From Marinobacterium zhoushanense (GTDB lineage: Bacteria; Pseudomonadota; Gammaproteobacteria; Pseudomonadales; Balneatricaceae): a stretch of DNA of 64,000 bases. The position numbers and the translations under genes are program-made. The notes below the pieces were generated by a model. That model did not search any database and was not told where the DNA came from. It saw nothing but the letters and a program-made list of their open reading frames with translations. This document shows, one piece after another, positions 53,132-61,941 of the stretch; position 1 is the first letter of the stretch, and each line of letters opens with the position of its first letter. Location of the stretch: assembly GCF_014641945.1 (NCBI RefSeq), contig NZ_BMIJ01000006.1:186001-250000 (forward strand), read 5' to 3'.

Positions 53132-55304
53132 GCACTTCAGAAGCCTGTGGCTTGCAGGCTGCATATTAGGCCTGAGTGCCTGCGCACTACAGAACTCACA
53201 AAATCCCAATGCGCTGGACAGCCTGCGACCGGGTGAATCGCCGACCCAGGCGACAATACCGGTGGGTGAAACTCTGGCCAATCAAAGGCGTTTGCGCCAG
53301 AGCTTGAGTGAGAACAGCTTTGCTTCGGAGGAGCTGCCAGCCACTAGTACCAAGATGGACGATGTCGAGCTTTACGGCGGTAACGGGGTTTTCCTGAATC
53401 TGGGCAGAAGTGCCGATGTACAGCCCATAGAAGGGGATATCACCTTCAACTTCCAGGACGCTGAAATCGGCGAGATCGTAAAGACTATCCTGGGCGACAT
53501 CCTGCAAGTGAACTATATCCTCGATGACCGGGTCCGGGGGGCTGCCAATATGCAGACAACCCGTCCAATTACCCGCGATGCGCTGATACCGACGCTGGAA
53601 AAGCTGCTGCAGGTGAATGGAGCGGCGTTGGTGGACCAGGGCGACTTCTATGAAGTGGTTCCAATCGATAGCATCAACGGCGGGACCGTGAGTCTGAAGG
53701 CTAACCTAAGCGCCGATCGTGGTTATCAGCTGCTGGTGATACCTCTGCGTTACATCGGCGCTCAGGAGATGGTGAAGATACTGGAGCCGATGAAGCCCCA
53801 ACAGGGGTTGCTGGAAGCGGACGAGCGACGCAATCTCATCACTTTAGCCGGCACTCAGGCCGAACTGATCAACCTGCGCGAAACGATCAAGGTGTTTGAT
53901 GTGGACCAACTGCAGGGGATGTCGGTTGGGTTGTTCCGCTTACAGTCAGTGGACCCTGAACAACTGATGAGCGAACTGGAGGTGATCTTCGGCGATTCCG
54001 CTGAGGGACCACTCGCGGGAGTCGTGCGTTTCCTGCCGATCGAGCGGCTAAACGCGTTGCTGGTGCTCACGGCGCAGAAAAAGTACCTCACCGATGCCAG
54101 AGCCTGGATACGTCGTCTAGATCGTACCGAGGGCGCTCAGGGACTGGGCATGTATGTCTATTACGTGCAGAACGGACGAGCCGAAAGCATGGCGGAGATG
54201 TTAAGCAGTCTGTTCGAGGGGCAAAGACGCAGTCGCCAGGAAACTGAAGCCAATCAACCTGCCCAACCAAGCCAACCTGCAGCTGATGCTACAGAGGGAC
54301 AGGGGGGGGGCGGCGTAATATCACGCAGTGAGGCCAGTCAGTCAGCTCCGGCAAACCTGGATGTGGGTGATGTCGATATCATCGCCGATAACGAGAACAA
54401 TGCACTGCTGATCATGGCGTCGCCCACGGATTACGATAAGGTCTACCGCGCTATCCAGAAGCTGGATGTCTTGCCACTTCAGGTGCTGGTTGAGGCCACG
54501 ATTGTTGAGGTATCACTGCAGGATGAGCTGCAGTATGGCCTGAACTGGTTCTTCAAGAGTCATCTGGGTAATTCGAGTAAGGGTATTGGAACGATTGGCA
54601 GTAGTCCGATTCAAACCGCGGCGGGCTTATCCGCAGATGCGGCCAGTGCGACTTTCGAGGTATTCAAGGCGGGACAAACACGGGCTCTGCTCAACCTGCT
54701 CGCTTCGGACTCGCGCTTGAATGTGGTGTCCTCACCCTCGCTGATGGTGTTGGACAACCATACGGCCGAGATCCGCGTCGGTGATCAGGTACCCATACGC
54801 ACCTCATCCACCACCAACACCGCCAGTGATGATCTCAACACCACCAGTACTATTCAGTATCGGGATACCGGGGTGCTGCTGGAGGTCACTCCCAGGGTGA
54901 ATGCCGGTGGCATGGTGGTACTCGATATCACTCAGGAGGTCAACGATGTGGCGGAAGACACCACCAGCTCCGATATCGACTCGCCGACTATTATCCAGCG
55001 GCGGATCAATACCAGTGTTGCCGTGCAGAGCGGTGAAACGCTGGTGCTGGGCGGACTGATCAAGGAGAACAAAACCAATGGTGGAGAGGGGGTGCCTTTC
55101 CTGCGTCATATGCCGGTAGTGGGCTGGGCCTTTGGCAGTCGGGGTAAAAGTGTGAATCGTACAGAGTTGGTGGTAATGATAACGCCGACGGCGGTCACCG
55201 ATACTGCCGACGCCAGAGAAGTTACACGAGAGTATCGAAATAAACTGAGAGGTTTGGAATTGCCAAACCGTCCGTTGGACTCAAATGACAAACCGGTAAA
55301 TTGA
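53124..55304 (+). CDS. gspD: Type II secretion secretin GspD
   Basis: A 726-residue outer-membrane secretin. A lipoprotein signal (SLWLAGCILGLSAC) may allow outer-membrane sorting without a pilotin. The N0 domain starts near 110 (ITFNFQDAEIGEIVKTILGD), N1-N3 repeats follow (~190-420), and the secretin pore domain spans about 450-690 (VEATIVEVSLQDELQYGLNWFF, then VLLEVTPRVNAGG, then VLGGLIKENKT). A low-complexity Gln/Pro/Gly linker near 375-405 contains an eight-G DNA tract. The ATG at 53124 has AAGGA eight bases upstream. It is the last gene of the operon. Confidence 0.96.
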   Translation: MNKHFRSLWLAGCILGLSACALQNSQNPNALDSLRPGESPTQATIPVGETLANQRRLRQSLSENSFASEELPATSTKMDDVELYGGNGVFLNLGRSADVQPIEGDITFNFQDAEIGEIVKTILGDILQVNYILDDRVRGAANMQTTRPITRDALIPTLEKLLQVNGAALVDQGDFYEVVPIDSINGGTVSLKANLSADRGYQLLVIPLRYIGAQEMVKILEPMKPQQGLLEADERRNLITLAGTQAELINLRETIKVFDVDQLQGMSVGLFRLQSVDPEQLMSELEVIFGDSAEGPLAGVVRFLPIERLNALLVLTAQKKYLTDARAWIRRLDRTEGAQGLGMYVYYVQNGRAESMAEMLSSLFEGQRRSRQETEANQPAQPSQPAADATEGQGGGGVISRSEASQSAPANLDVGDVDIIADNENNALLIMASPTDYDKVYRAIQKLDVLPLQVLVEATIVEVSLQDELQYGLNWFFKSHLGNSSKGIGTIGSSPIQTAAGLSADAASATFEVFKAGQTRALLNLLASDSRLNVVSSPSLMVLDNHTAEIRVGDQVPIRTSSTTNTASDDLNTTSTIQYRDTGVLLEVTPRVNAGGMVVLDITQEVNDVAEDTTSSDIDSPTIIQRRINTSVAVQSGETLVLGGLIKENKTNGGEGVPFLRHMPVVGWAFGSRGKSVNRTELVVMITPTAVTDTADAREVTREYRNKLRGLELPNRPLDSNDKPVN
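54302..54309 (+). repeat. Eight-G homopolymer inside gspD
   Basis: A run of eight G in the coding sequence of the N-domain linker of the secretin. Slippage would truncate GspD before its pore domain. The frame is open as sequenced. Confidence 0.7.
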
Positions 55305-55906
55305 TACAGTTGTTTGAAACGATTGAAAAAGTGACGGCGGAATGCGATCCCGCAGGCATCCATCGATAGCGCATCGATCCGCAGGAGGCGAGTTCGGTGC
55401 GCAAGCTGCTAAAGTTGGCGTAAACCATGCGTTACGCTGTTGATACAGCCGTTTATTGAAAAAATGATATTAGTTATCAATGGATTAGCTATCTCTTATC
55501 AGGTTGTAATCTAAAATGATTACAGTTTTAAGCCCTTCATCCTTTCCCTGTTTTATAAAACTCCTTTAAAAACAAATGACTAGCTAATGGGCATGCTCTT
55601 TGCGTGAAAAAGGGCACCCAACGGCTTTGGCGTTTGCATGCGCGTGACCAATTCCGGCTTGCCGGAGGCCTCTGGAGTCGGAGAGTCCAGGGTTTCTGCT
55701 CCTCGTATGCGAAATCCGTCATCCGTGTGTGTTCGGGATAGGCGTGCAGGACGCAGAATGAATCATCTGGATCGCTATCCCCCAATTCGATACCGGTCGG
55801 TTACAGGAGATCCTTGAGCCAAAGCCATGTGACCGGTTATCGGAGCACGCCCGGAGGCAAAACAAAATGGTTTCTCTCACAGCAGGGAAACCGAGGGAGG
55901 TGGGAC
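55305..55906 (+). other. Long leader/promoter region of the prealbumin-repeat surface protein gene
   Basis: About 600 bases with no gene I can support, between gspD and the ATG of the large surface protein. The first half is AT-rich. It contains a sigma-54 promoter candidate (55590-55603) and then a G/C-rich structured stretch (55650-55810). This stretch has the stems CCGGC/GCCGG (~55650) and CTGGA/TCCAG, and a longer stem CGTCATCC/GGATaGGCG around 55718-55745. A GCGAAATCC lies before the last stem and a GGACGCAGA after it, resembling parts of a c-di-GMP-I aptamer, but weakly. Confidence 0.4.
55590..55603 (+). promoter_or_regulatory. Candidate sigma-54 (-24/-12) promoter
   Basis: GGCATGCTCTTTGC fits the consensus GGCACG-N4-TTGC, with the invariant GG and GC correctly spaced by ten bases. 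It lies ~300 bases before the ATG of the surface protein and points toward it. No enhancer-binding-protein gene is adjacent. Confidence 0.55.
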
Positions 55907-58900
55907 ATGAGAACGTCCTTATCTTTTCTAAAGGCGCCGTTCTTTCGAACGATGTCGTTCATAATGGGGGCTGTCTTTGCCGCGGGCCTTGTAATCATGT
56001 ACACGGCATCCGCTGTGCATGATGACGGGCTGTTCGAGCTCGATGCAAATACGGTCGATATTGGTGCAGATCCAGGTGACGACTGGGACAGCATTTATGA
56101 AAATCATGATGGAGATGCGATTACTGTAGTGTTAAACCCCGCAAACTTTGCGAGTACGTTTAGCGACGACAACAATGCAGCTACTGATGGAATCGATAGA
56201 ACCGTGTGGGCAGAAGGTTCTAAAGATTACAACCTGATGGCAGACAACGCCTGTACTTCTAAAAAGAATGTCGGGCCAAACTTCGACCTCGAATATACCT
56301 ACACTTCTTTCTATGACATGGGAGGGGATTTGTGGGTTGCATTTGGTGCGGATCGAGACGCAGTCAACGGTACCAAGGGATTTGGCGTCTGGTTGGCACA
56401 GGAGGAGATGTTCTGTGACCCCGTTACCGGTGACTGGACTGGTGAGCGCACCATCGGTGACCTGTTGTTGGTGGCCGATTACAGTAACGGCGGGTTTGTG
56501 GCTACGATCAGAGGCTACCTCTGGGATCCGACGGCCGATAACAACCTGAACCTTATTTTCGACTCCAATACCGCAGACTGTACCTTACCCTCTGATGGCC
56601 ATCACACCGCTAGCCCCTTTGCCTGTATGACGGTTAACGGGCCGAGAGGGGCCGAGACCGGAAATATCACCACTCCCTGGCGGGGTGACTTGATACCAGG
56701 CCAGTTTGCTGAAGGCGCAGCCAACATTACTCAGATTTTTGAGTTGTATGGCGGTGGAGAAGAACCCTGTTTTAATACCGTACTGACGGAATACAGAGCT
56801 TCTATCGAGAAGACCTCCGCTCTGCATGATTTCAGTGTTGAGAACGTAAACACCTGCGGCAAGATCATCATCGAGAAATCGACAGATCCCGATGGTGCAA
56901 CTGATGACTTCAGCTTCGATGTGGAAGACTCAGAAAATGTCGACATCGTGACTCCGTTCATGCTGAAAGATGGCCAGAGCGAACACATCACCGATGTTCC
57001 TCCAGGAACCTATGCAGCGTATGAAACTGATCCGTCTCCTGTATGGGCACTGGATAATATCATCTGTCAGGATGATTATGATGAAGATGCGGTTCCGCCA
57101 GCTGGGGTGGATGGTGATTCATCAACAAACGGTGCAGCGACAATTGTGTTGTCTCGTAACGAGACCGTACATTGTCTGTTCGAGAACGTGAAGCAAGGCA
57201 AGATCATAGTCGATAAGGTCACGGTTCCTGCAGGCGACCCTCAAGAGTTTGTCTTTACGCCAAGCTACAACGGCGGAGCGACTTTCAACCTGGCGGATGC
57301 TACGACACCGAATGACTCGGGCTACCTGATGCCGGGCACCTACAGTGTCGCTGAAACAGTTCCTGAGGGTTGGGATCTGACCAGTGCAACCTGTGATGAT
57401 GGCAGCTCGCCGGCTTCTATCGGTTTGGCTGCGGGTGAGGTGGTTACCTGTACCTTCACTAACACCAAGCGCGGTAAGATCATTGTCGACAAGGTGACTG
57501 ATCCGAGTGGAGATCCGACACCGTTCACGTTCACACCGAGCTACAACGGTGGTGCTACCTTCCAACTGGCCGATGCCACAACGCCGAATGACTCCGGGTA
57601 TCTTGTACCGGGCAGCTACAGCGTGACTGAAACCGTGCCGGCCGGATGGGATCTGACCAGTGCAACCTGTGACGATGGCAGTGCTCCTTCAGCTATCGGC
57701 TTGGATCCGGGTGAAATTGTGACCTGTACTTTCAACAACAGGGCACGAGCAAATATCCGTATCCTGAAGCTTTATACGGTTGCCGCACTGTTTGATGGTG
57801 ATGTTGAGAACTTCGACTTCAGCTTCACACCAAGTGGCGAAGCCGCACAGTTGTTCGATCTCGATGCTACGGGTCAATCGCTTGACGGCGCTATTGTTCC
57901 TCCGACTTGTACGGGTGGCGCGTCTGACGACGATTGTGAAGTGTTTGCCAACGTGATTCCGGGTGTAGCCCACACTATTGCAGAGGTGGATCCGACCTTC
58001 CCGATCACCTTCTCTGAATATCAGTGTTCAGGTTCGAATTATGTGGCAGGCGGCAATGTTCGCGAAGTCGTTATCACGCCAGATCCGGGTGAAACAGTTA
58101 CCTGTATCTACGTCAATACCAGACTGCAGCGTCCGGGTAATATCCTGATCCGTAAAGTGCTTGAGGGGCCGACAGGTACCGTTGCTTCGTTCGACTATGA
58201 ACGGCTTGGCGGAACAGGTCCTAGTGCCACCGGTGGTACTGGCGCCAAGGTTATCCTGCCGTTCAGCCTGATGGCGGCTGCGGGTGATGATATCAATGTG
58301 GTATGTCCTGATACGACTGTTGATACCAGTCTGATCGATGCCTGCCATTACATCGATACAGTGGATGAAGGGACTTACAATATCCAAGAGATACTCGCTA
58401 ATCTCGGTGCTCAAGTCTTCTTCAAGAGTCTGAGCTGCTATGAAGTCCAGGTACCGGATGAGTCGAACAACACTCAATCCTCCGTTGCTGCTGGCTCTAA
58501 TGTAGCGAACATCTCGATTGAGGATGGTGAGACTGTCGTTTGTACTTATGTCAATGAGTACGTTCCGGGCGATGAAGGCTGTACTCCGGGCTTCTGGAAA
58601 CAGGATCATCACCTCGGTCACTGGCTACCAACTGGCTATCTGCCGGATATGCTACTGGTTGATGTCTTTGACTTTACCGGCGCCCACAGCAAGGTTGCTG
58701 CGCTGTCAGGGTACACTATGCTTGAAGCCCTGAGCTTCCAAGGTGGTAATGATCCTGGTGGTAAAGCCGAGATCCTCTTGCGGGCCGCTGTGGCTGCCGT
58801 ACTGAATGCGTCTCACCCGGATGTGGACTATGCGTACGGCTCAGCTGGAGACGTCATTGCAGCAGTGAACAACGCATTGAGCAGTGATCCTGATGTAATG

Positions 58901-59005
58901 CTGGCACTGGCCACTGATCTCGACAATGCCAATAACGGTGTGTTTATTGACAATGAGGGATCAGACTCCTGCCCGCTGTCTGGACAGTTGTTCCTGACAA
59001 ATTAA
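55907..59005 (+). CDS. Large surface protein with five prealbumin-like (SpaA-type) repeats and CTPGFWK domain
   Basis: A 1032-residue exported protein. The ATG at 55907 has GAGGGAGG 7 bases upstream. Residues ~15-45 form a signal or anchor helix. The N-terminal domain (~50-315) is unassigned and Asp/Gly-rich. Five prealbumin-like beta domains then run in tandem (starting near 318, 431, 523, 612 and 742), each beginning G-K-I-I-(V/I) and ending with a T-C-x-(F/Y)-x-N strand; domains 2 and 3 are very similar. The C-terminus (~890-1032) begins GCTPGFWKQDHHLGHW, a domain common at the end of secreted bacterial proteins. Paired cysteines suggest disulfides. It is likely an adhesin or matrix protein, possibly exported by the adjacent secretion system. 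A strong terminator follows. Confidence 0.82.
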   Translation: MRTSLSFLKAPFFRTMSFIMGAVFAAGLVIMYTASAVHDDGLFELDANTVDIGADPGDDWDSIYENHDGDAITVVLNPANFASTFSDDNNAATDGIDRTVWAEGSKDYNLMADNACTSKKNVGPNFDLEYTYTSFYDMGGDLWVAFGADRDAVNGTKGFGVWLAQEEMFCDPVTGDWTGERTIGDLLLVADYSNGGFVATIRGYLWDPTADNNLNLIFDSNTADCTLPSDGHHTASPFACMTVNGPRGAETGNITTPWRGDLIPGQFAEGAANITQIFELYGGGEEPCFNTVLTEYRASIEKTSALHDFSVENVNTCGKIIIEKSTDPDGATDDFSFDVEDSENVDIVTPFMLKDGQSEHITDVPPGTYAAYETDPSPVWALDNIICQDDYDEDAVPPAGVDGDSSTNGAATIVLSRNETVHCLFENVKQGKIIVDKVTVPAGDPQEFVFTPSYNGGATFNLADATTPNDSGYLMPGTYSVAETVPEGWDLTSATCDDGSSPASIGLAAGEVVTCTFTNTKRGKIIVDKVTDPSGDPTPFTFTPSYNGGATFQLADATTPNDSGYLVPGSYSVTETVPAGWDLTSATCDDGSAPSAIGLDPGEIVTCTFNNRARANIRILKLYTVAALFDGDVENFDFSFTPSGEAAQLFDLDATGQSLDGAIVPPTCTGGASDDDCEVFANVIPGVAHTIAEVDPTFPITFSEYQCSGSNYVAGGNVREVVITPDPGETVTCIYVNTRLQRPGNILIRKVLEGPTGTVASFDYERLGGTGPSATGGTGAKVILPFSLMAAAGDDINVVCPDTTVDTSLIDACHYIDTVDEGTYNIQEILANLGAQVFFKSLSCYEVQVPDESNNTQSSVAAGSNVANISIEDGETVVCTYVNEYVPGDEGCTPGFWKQDHHLGHWLPTGYLPDMLLVDVFDFTGAHSKVAALSGYTMLEALSFQGGNDPGGKAEILLRAAVAAVLNASHPDVDYAYGSAGDVIAAVNNALSSDPDVMLALATDLDNANNGVFIDNEGSDSCPLSGQLFLTN

Positions 59006-59031
59006 TGGGTGTGCTTTAGGAACGAAGCATT

Positions 59032-59065
59032 AAAAAGGGCGATGCCGCTGGCATCGCCCTTTTTT
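59032..59065. terminator. Strong terminator after the surface protein gene
   Basis: A 15-bp stem (AAAAAGGGCGATGCC at 59032-59046 with its complement at 59050-59064) closes a three-base loop, with six T. Flanking A and T allow it to work on both strands, before the convergent protease gene. Confidence 0.92.
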
Positions 59066-59146
59066 ACGCGCTCCTTCGCGCTCCCTAATGTACCCTGATC
59101 AATCCTGCCCCTGCCTGGGCGTTATCCTGATATTCCCTGTGTTCCG

Positions 59147-61768
59147 TTATTTATTGCGGCCGTTACCCTTACCTGTACTAGAGCTGCCGCCCCCCGCCAT
59201 TGCGATATTGACGTTGGCCGATGCAGTTGACTTGCCGTCACTGATTGTGTAGCTGAACGAATCACCATTCTTGAAGTTCTTGGCAGGTGTAAAGGTTACC
59301 GTCCCGTTGGCGTTGATCTTCACTGAACCCTTAGCGGCCTGGCTAACGCCGGTGATGGTCAAGGTATCGCCATCCGGGTCGTTATCGTTGGCCAGCACTG
59401 CAATCGTTACTGCACTATTGCCGTCACTCGAAGCGCTATCATCGACGGCAACGGGTGCCTGGTTGGTGCTCGTCGTCGCGGCGGTCACATTAACGCTCAC
59501 GGTTGCGCTGTCGCTGCCGCCCTTGCCATCGGTCACCGTGTAACTGAAGCTCTCGATACCGGTAAAGCCAGTGGCTGGGGTGAAGGTAATGCTACCATTG
59601 CTATTAATCTTTGCCGTGCTGTTCACGCCGCTCACAGAGGAGATCGACAGAGCATCGCCATCCGCATCAGTGTCATTGGCCAGCACATTAATGGTCACTG
59701 CCGTATTTTCGCTTGTTGACGCACTGTCATTGTTGGCCACAGGCGCGGAATTGACGGTGCTTGGGTTATCGACAACGTAGGTCACAGTACCCGTTGCGCT
59801 ATGGCTGGCATTGGCGGCCGCAATCGACAGGCTATAGAAACCATCCAGCGCGCTGCTGCTTGAGGTAACCGTGAGTTTGGCGCTGGCACTCTGACCCGGT
59901 GCCAGGTTTAACGACGTAGCGCTGAAGCTTGTCGCCCAACCACTCGGCTTGCTGGTGCTCAGTCCAAAACTGCTGCTACTGCATCCGTTGCTGTCGTTGT
60001 TGGTCAATGTAAGTGTGTAAGTTACGGCAGTGCCTGCCGCTACCCAGGGGCCCTGCGCAGGGCTAAGTGCCAGACTGGGTTGCGCCGGCACGCAGCCGAC
60101 GGTGCCAGCTTGTACATTCTGAACACTTAGAGTAAGACCGCTGCTGTCACTGTTAATGGTGGTAATGCTCAAGCCTGAGGCTGGATCGGTGAAACGATCG
60201 CCCGGGACCAATGCACCATCCGTCAGATTGCCATAGGCGTCCGGGTTCATGTCCAGCAGATAGCTCTTGCCGGAGTACGATTCGTATCCAAAATGGATCA
60301 GCGCCCCGTCAGTCAGGTTTCCGCCGTAGCTGCTCAAAAGGCTATCGAACCCCGTCGGTTGACGAAACTCAGCATAGTAGTAGGCAGGGTCACCCCACAT
60401 ATTGCCGATGCCCCCATCGCCCTTATATATCTTCAATGCTTTGGGCAGGCTTCCGCTTTTCTCGAACGGTGAAATTTTATAGGTACCGTCTGAGGATACG
60501 GTCAGGATATCGCTGCCGCTTAACCAACCCAGACGCTCCTTCTGATGAGCGTTGAAGTGGGCGAAGGCGTTACCCATCTGGTCGGCAATGTCACCGTACT
60601 CTTTCGTGGTGCAGCTACCGCCGATTGAGCTGCTGCCACAGTTGATGGAGCTGGAATGGTTGAGTCCCAGATTATGGCCTAGCTCGTGAGCGATCGAGCC
60701 AGCTCCGGGCGAGCCGTTCAGATGCGCACGGGATGGCAGAGACGTCAAAGAACCGGCGCCTGACCAGGTGCATGAGTTGTTAGGGAATATAAAGATGTAG
60801 CGAGTGTATTGGGACAGGTTATTCTGTCTGCTCGCTGCGTTTAAAGCCGCATCTTGCCAGGCTTCGCTGTCACAGTTAGTGCCGGAATAGGGAATAGTGT
60901 ACCAACCTAATACATCGGTATTGAACCAGGTCTGCTGATATGAGCCTTCCTGATAGAACTGATCCACTTTGGTCATGGTGTTCTGGATGCTTGCAACGGT
61001 CCACGGCTTGTTATTAGGGTCGTCCTGGAAGTTCACCAGAAATACCGCCGCTCGCTGCTCACCTTTGGTTGGCGTCAAATCGGACGCAGTGCCCGATAAG
61101 CCATTAAGGCTGTCAGCTGAGGAACCGTCACCTCCCAAGTATGCCCATACAATCGCATCTTCATCCGTACCGAGTGCGACCGCGCCATCACTGCCATATT
61201 CATTGTCTGAATTAGGAATCAGTACACCTCGGATTGCGACACTCTTACTGTTGCCGGGCGCATTGAGTGCTTCTGAGGAGTGGACCTCGAAGGTTTCACC
61301 AAAGGGAGTCTTTAGAAAACTGCGCAGTTTTACTGACTCATCCTTGTAGTGATAGTAAGTCTGATGCAGGTCGCCTTCCACTTCTAACTGCTGTTCCAGT
61401 GTCTGAACAACTTCAGCTGGCATGCCACGCTGCTTATCCTCCGGAATAGCGACGCGCAGCACTTCGGCCGGGTTGCTCTGCATCAGCTCAAGCAGGAACA
61501 CGCGACGCTCTTCCGCTTTCGCGACCAGCTGTTCAAGTGCCTGGGATTTCTCGCTCCCCTGGGCCTTTTCCCAGCGCTTCTGCAGAGCGATCAACGCTTG
61601 AGTATGGTCATAGGCCTGCTGCCGTGCCTGGGCTACGTCCACGGCCGCATTCGCCGTACCATGGGCATGGTTTTCGGCGGAGAAGGCGGGGAGGGCGGTA
61701 CAGCTCAGAGCTGTGGCAATGCCGGCAACTGCCAGCGATTGTACGAATGCGGGTCGGAACAGGCGCAT
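59147..61768 (-). CDS. Secreted M11/M6-like zinc metalloprotease with NEW3 and two cadherin-like repeats
   Basis: 873 residues. A signal peptide (LAVAGIATALSCTALPAFSA) leads a ~230-residue propeptide (VFLLELMQSNPAEVLRVAIPED, FLKTPFGETFEVHS). The catalytic domain has HELGHNLGLNH around residue 362, the HExxHxxGxxH zinc site of gametolysin-like (M11) and related metzincin peptidases. A NEW3-like beta domain follows (~565-665), then two tandem-95/cadherin-type repeats (~675-765 and ~775-860; FTPATGFTGIESFSYTVTDGKGG), ending GKGNGRNK. It has no transmembrane anchor. It should be secreted by the type II system encoded nearby. It is divergent from a paralogue, and its leader carries a c-di-GMP-I-type aptamer. 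Confidence 0.88.
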   Translation of the reverse strand: MRLFRPAFVQSLAVAGIATALSCTALPAFSAENHAHGTANAAVDVAQARQQAYDHTQALIALQKRWEKAQGSEKSQALEQLVAKAEERRVFLLELMQSNPAEVLRVAIPEDKQRGMPAEVVQTLEQQLEVEGDLHQTYYHYKDESVKLRSFLKTPFGETFEVHSSEALNAPGNSKSVAIRGVLIPNSDNEYGSDGAVALGTDEDAIVWAYLGGDGSSADSLNGLSGTASDLTPTKGEQRAAVFLVNFQDDPNNKPWTVASIQNTMTKVDQFYQEGSYQQTWFNTDVLGWYTIPYSGTNCDSEAWQDAALNAASRQNNLSQYTRYIFIFPNNSCTWSGAGSLTSLPSRAHLNGSPGAGSIAHELGHNLGLNHSSSINCGSSSIGGSCTTKEYGDIADQMGNAFAHFNAHQKERLGWLSGSDILTVSSDGTYKISPFEKSGSLPKALKIYKGDGGIGNMWGDPAYYYAEFRQPTGFDSLLSSYGGNLTDGALIHFGYESYSGKSYLLDMNPDAYGNLTDGALVPGDRFTDPASGLSITTINSDSSGLTLSVQNVQAGTVGCVPAQPSLALSPAQGPWVAAGTAVTYTLTLTNNDSNGCSSSSFGLSTSKPSGWATSFSATSLNLAPGQSASAKLTVTSSSSALDGFYSLSIAAANASHSATGTVTYVVDNPSTVNSAPVANNDSASTSENTAVTINVLANDTDADGDALSISSVSGVNSTAKINSNGSITFTPATGFTGIESFSYTVTDGKGGSDSATVSVNVTAATTSTNQAPVAVDDSASSDGNSAVTIAVLANDNDPDGDTLTITGVSQAAKGSVKINANGTVTFTPAKNFKNGDSFSYTISDGKSTASANVNIAMAGGGSSSTGKGNGRNK

Positions 61769-61797
61769 TAGGTCTCTCCTGATACATAAAATTCAGC

Positions 61798-61941
61798 AAA
61801 GATCCTCTAGCGGCGAACCGTAGTGTCTCTACTTCGGCAGTCCGGCGATCCTCTCTATGTAAACATATGGTTACAAAACAGAGAGGACCCGTAACTTTGC
61901 GACGCCCGATTACTCGGGTTTAGCCATTTCGGTAGAGGATC
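61798..61941 (-). ncRNA. Cyclic di-GMP-I (GEMM) riboswitch-like leader of the M11-like protease gene
   Basis: On the minus strand, GGCTAAACC (61917-61925) precedes a hairpin CCCGAGTAATCGGG. After it come GTCGCAAAGTTACGGGTC and a P3 stem, TCCTCTCT with AGAGAGGA, closed by TGTAA/TTTACA. The 3' block is GGATCGCCGGACTGCC (61836-61851). This is the arrangement of the c-di-GMP-I aptamer (GGCAAAnCC, hairpin, GACGCAAAGC, GGGYC, GCCGG). It is flanked by GATCCTCT (61934-61941) and AGAGGATC (61801-61808), which can pair over the whole aptamer. It ends ~30 bases before the protease ATG. The paralogous gene at 63221 has a matching leader. Two substitutions from the consensus (GGCTAAA for GGCAAA, GTCGC for GACGC) make ligand specificity uncertain. 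Confidence 0.72.

Noticed and set aside
55590..55650. On the minus strand, CACGCGCATGCAAAC followed by CACGCAAAGAGC resembles blocks of a c-di-GMP-I aptamer.
   Set aside because: The order and downstream blocks (GGGYC, GCCGG) are missing, no stable intervening hairpin is clear, and no minus-strand gene lies downstream. It also overlaps the sigma-54 promoter candidate.
56858..58566. The repeated stretches of the surface protein gene as a CRISPR or mobile repeat.
   Set aside because: The repeats are in frame, ~270 bases long, diverged at silent sites and encode prealbumin-like domains; they are coding duplications.
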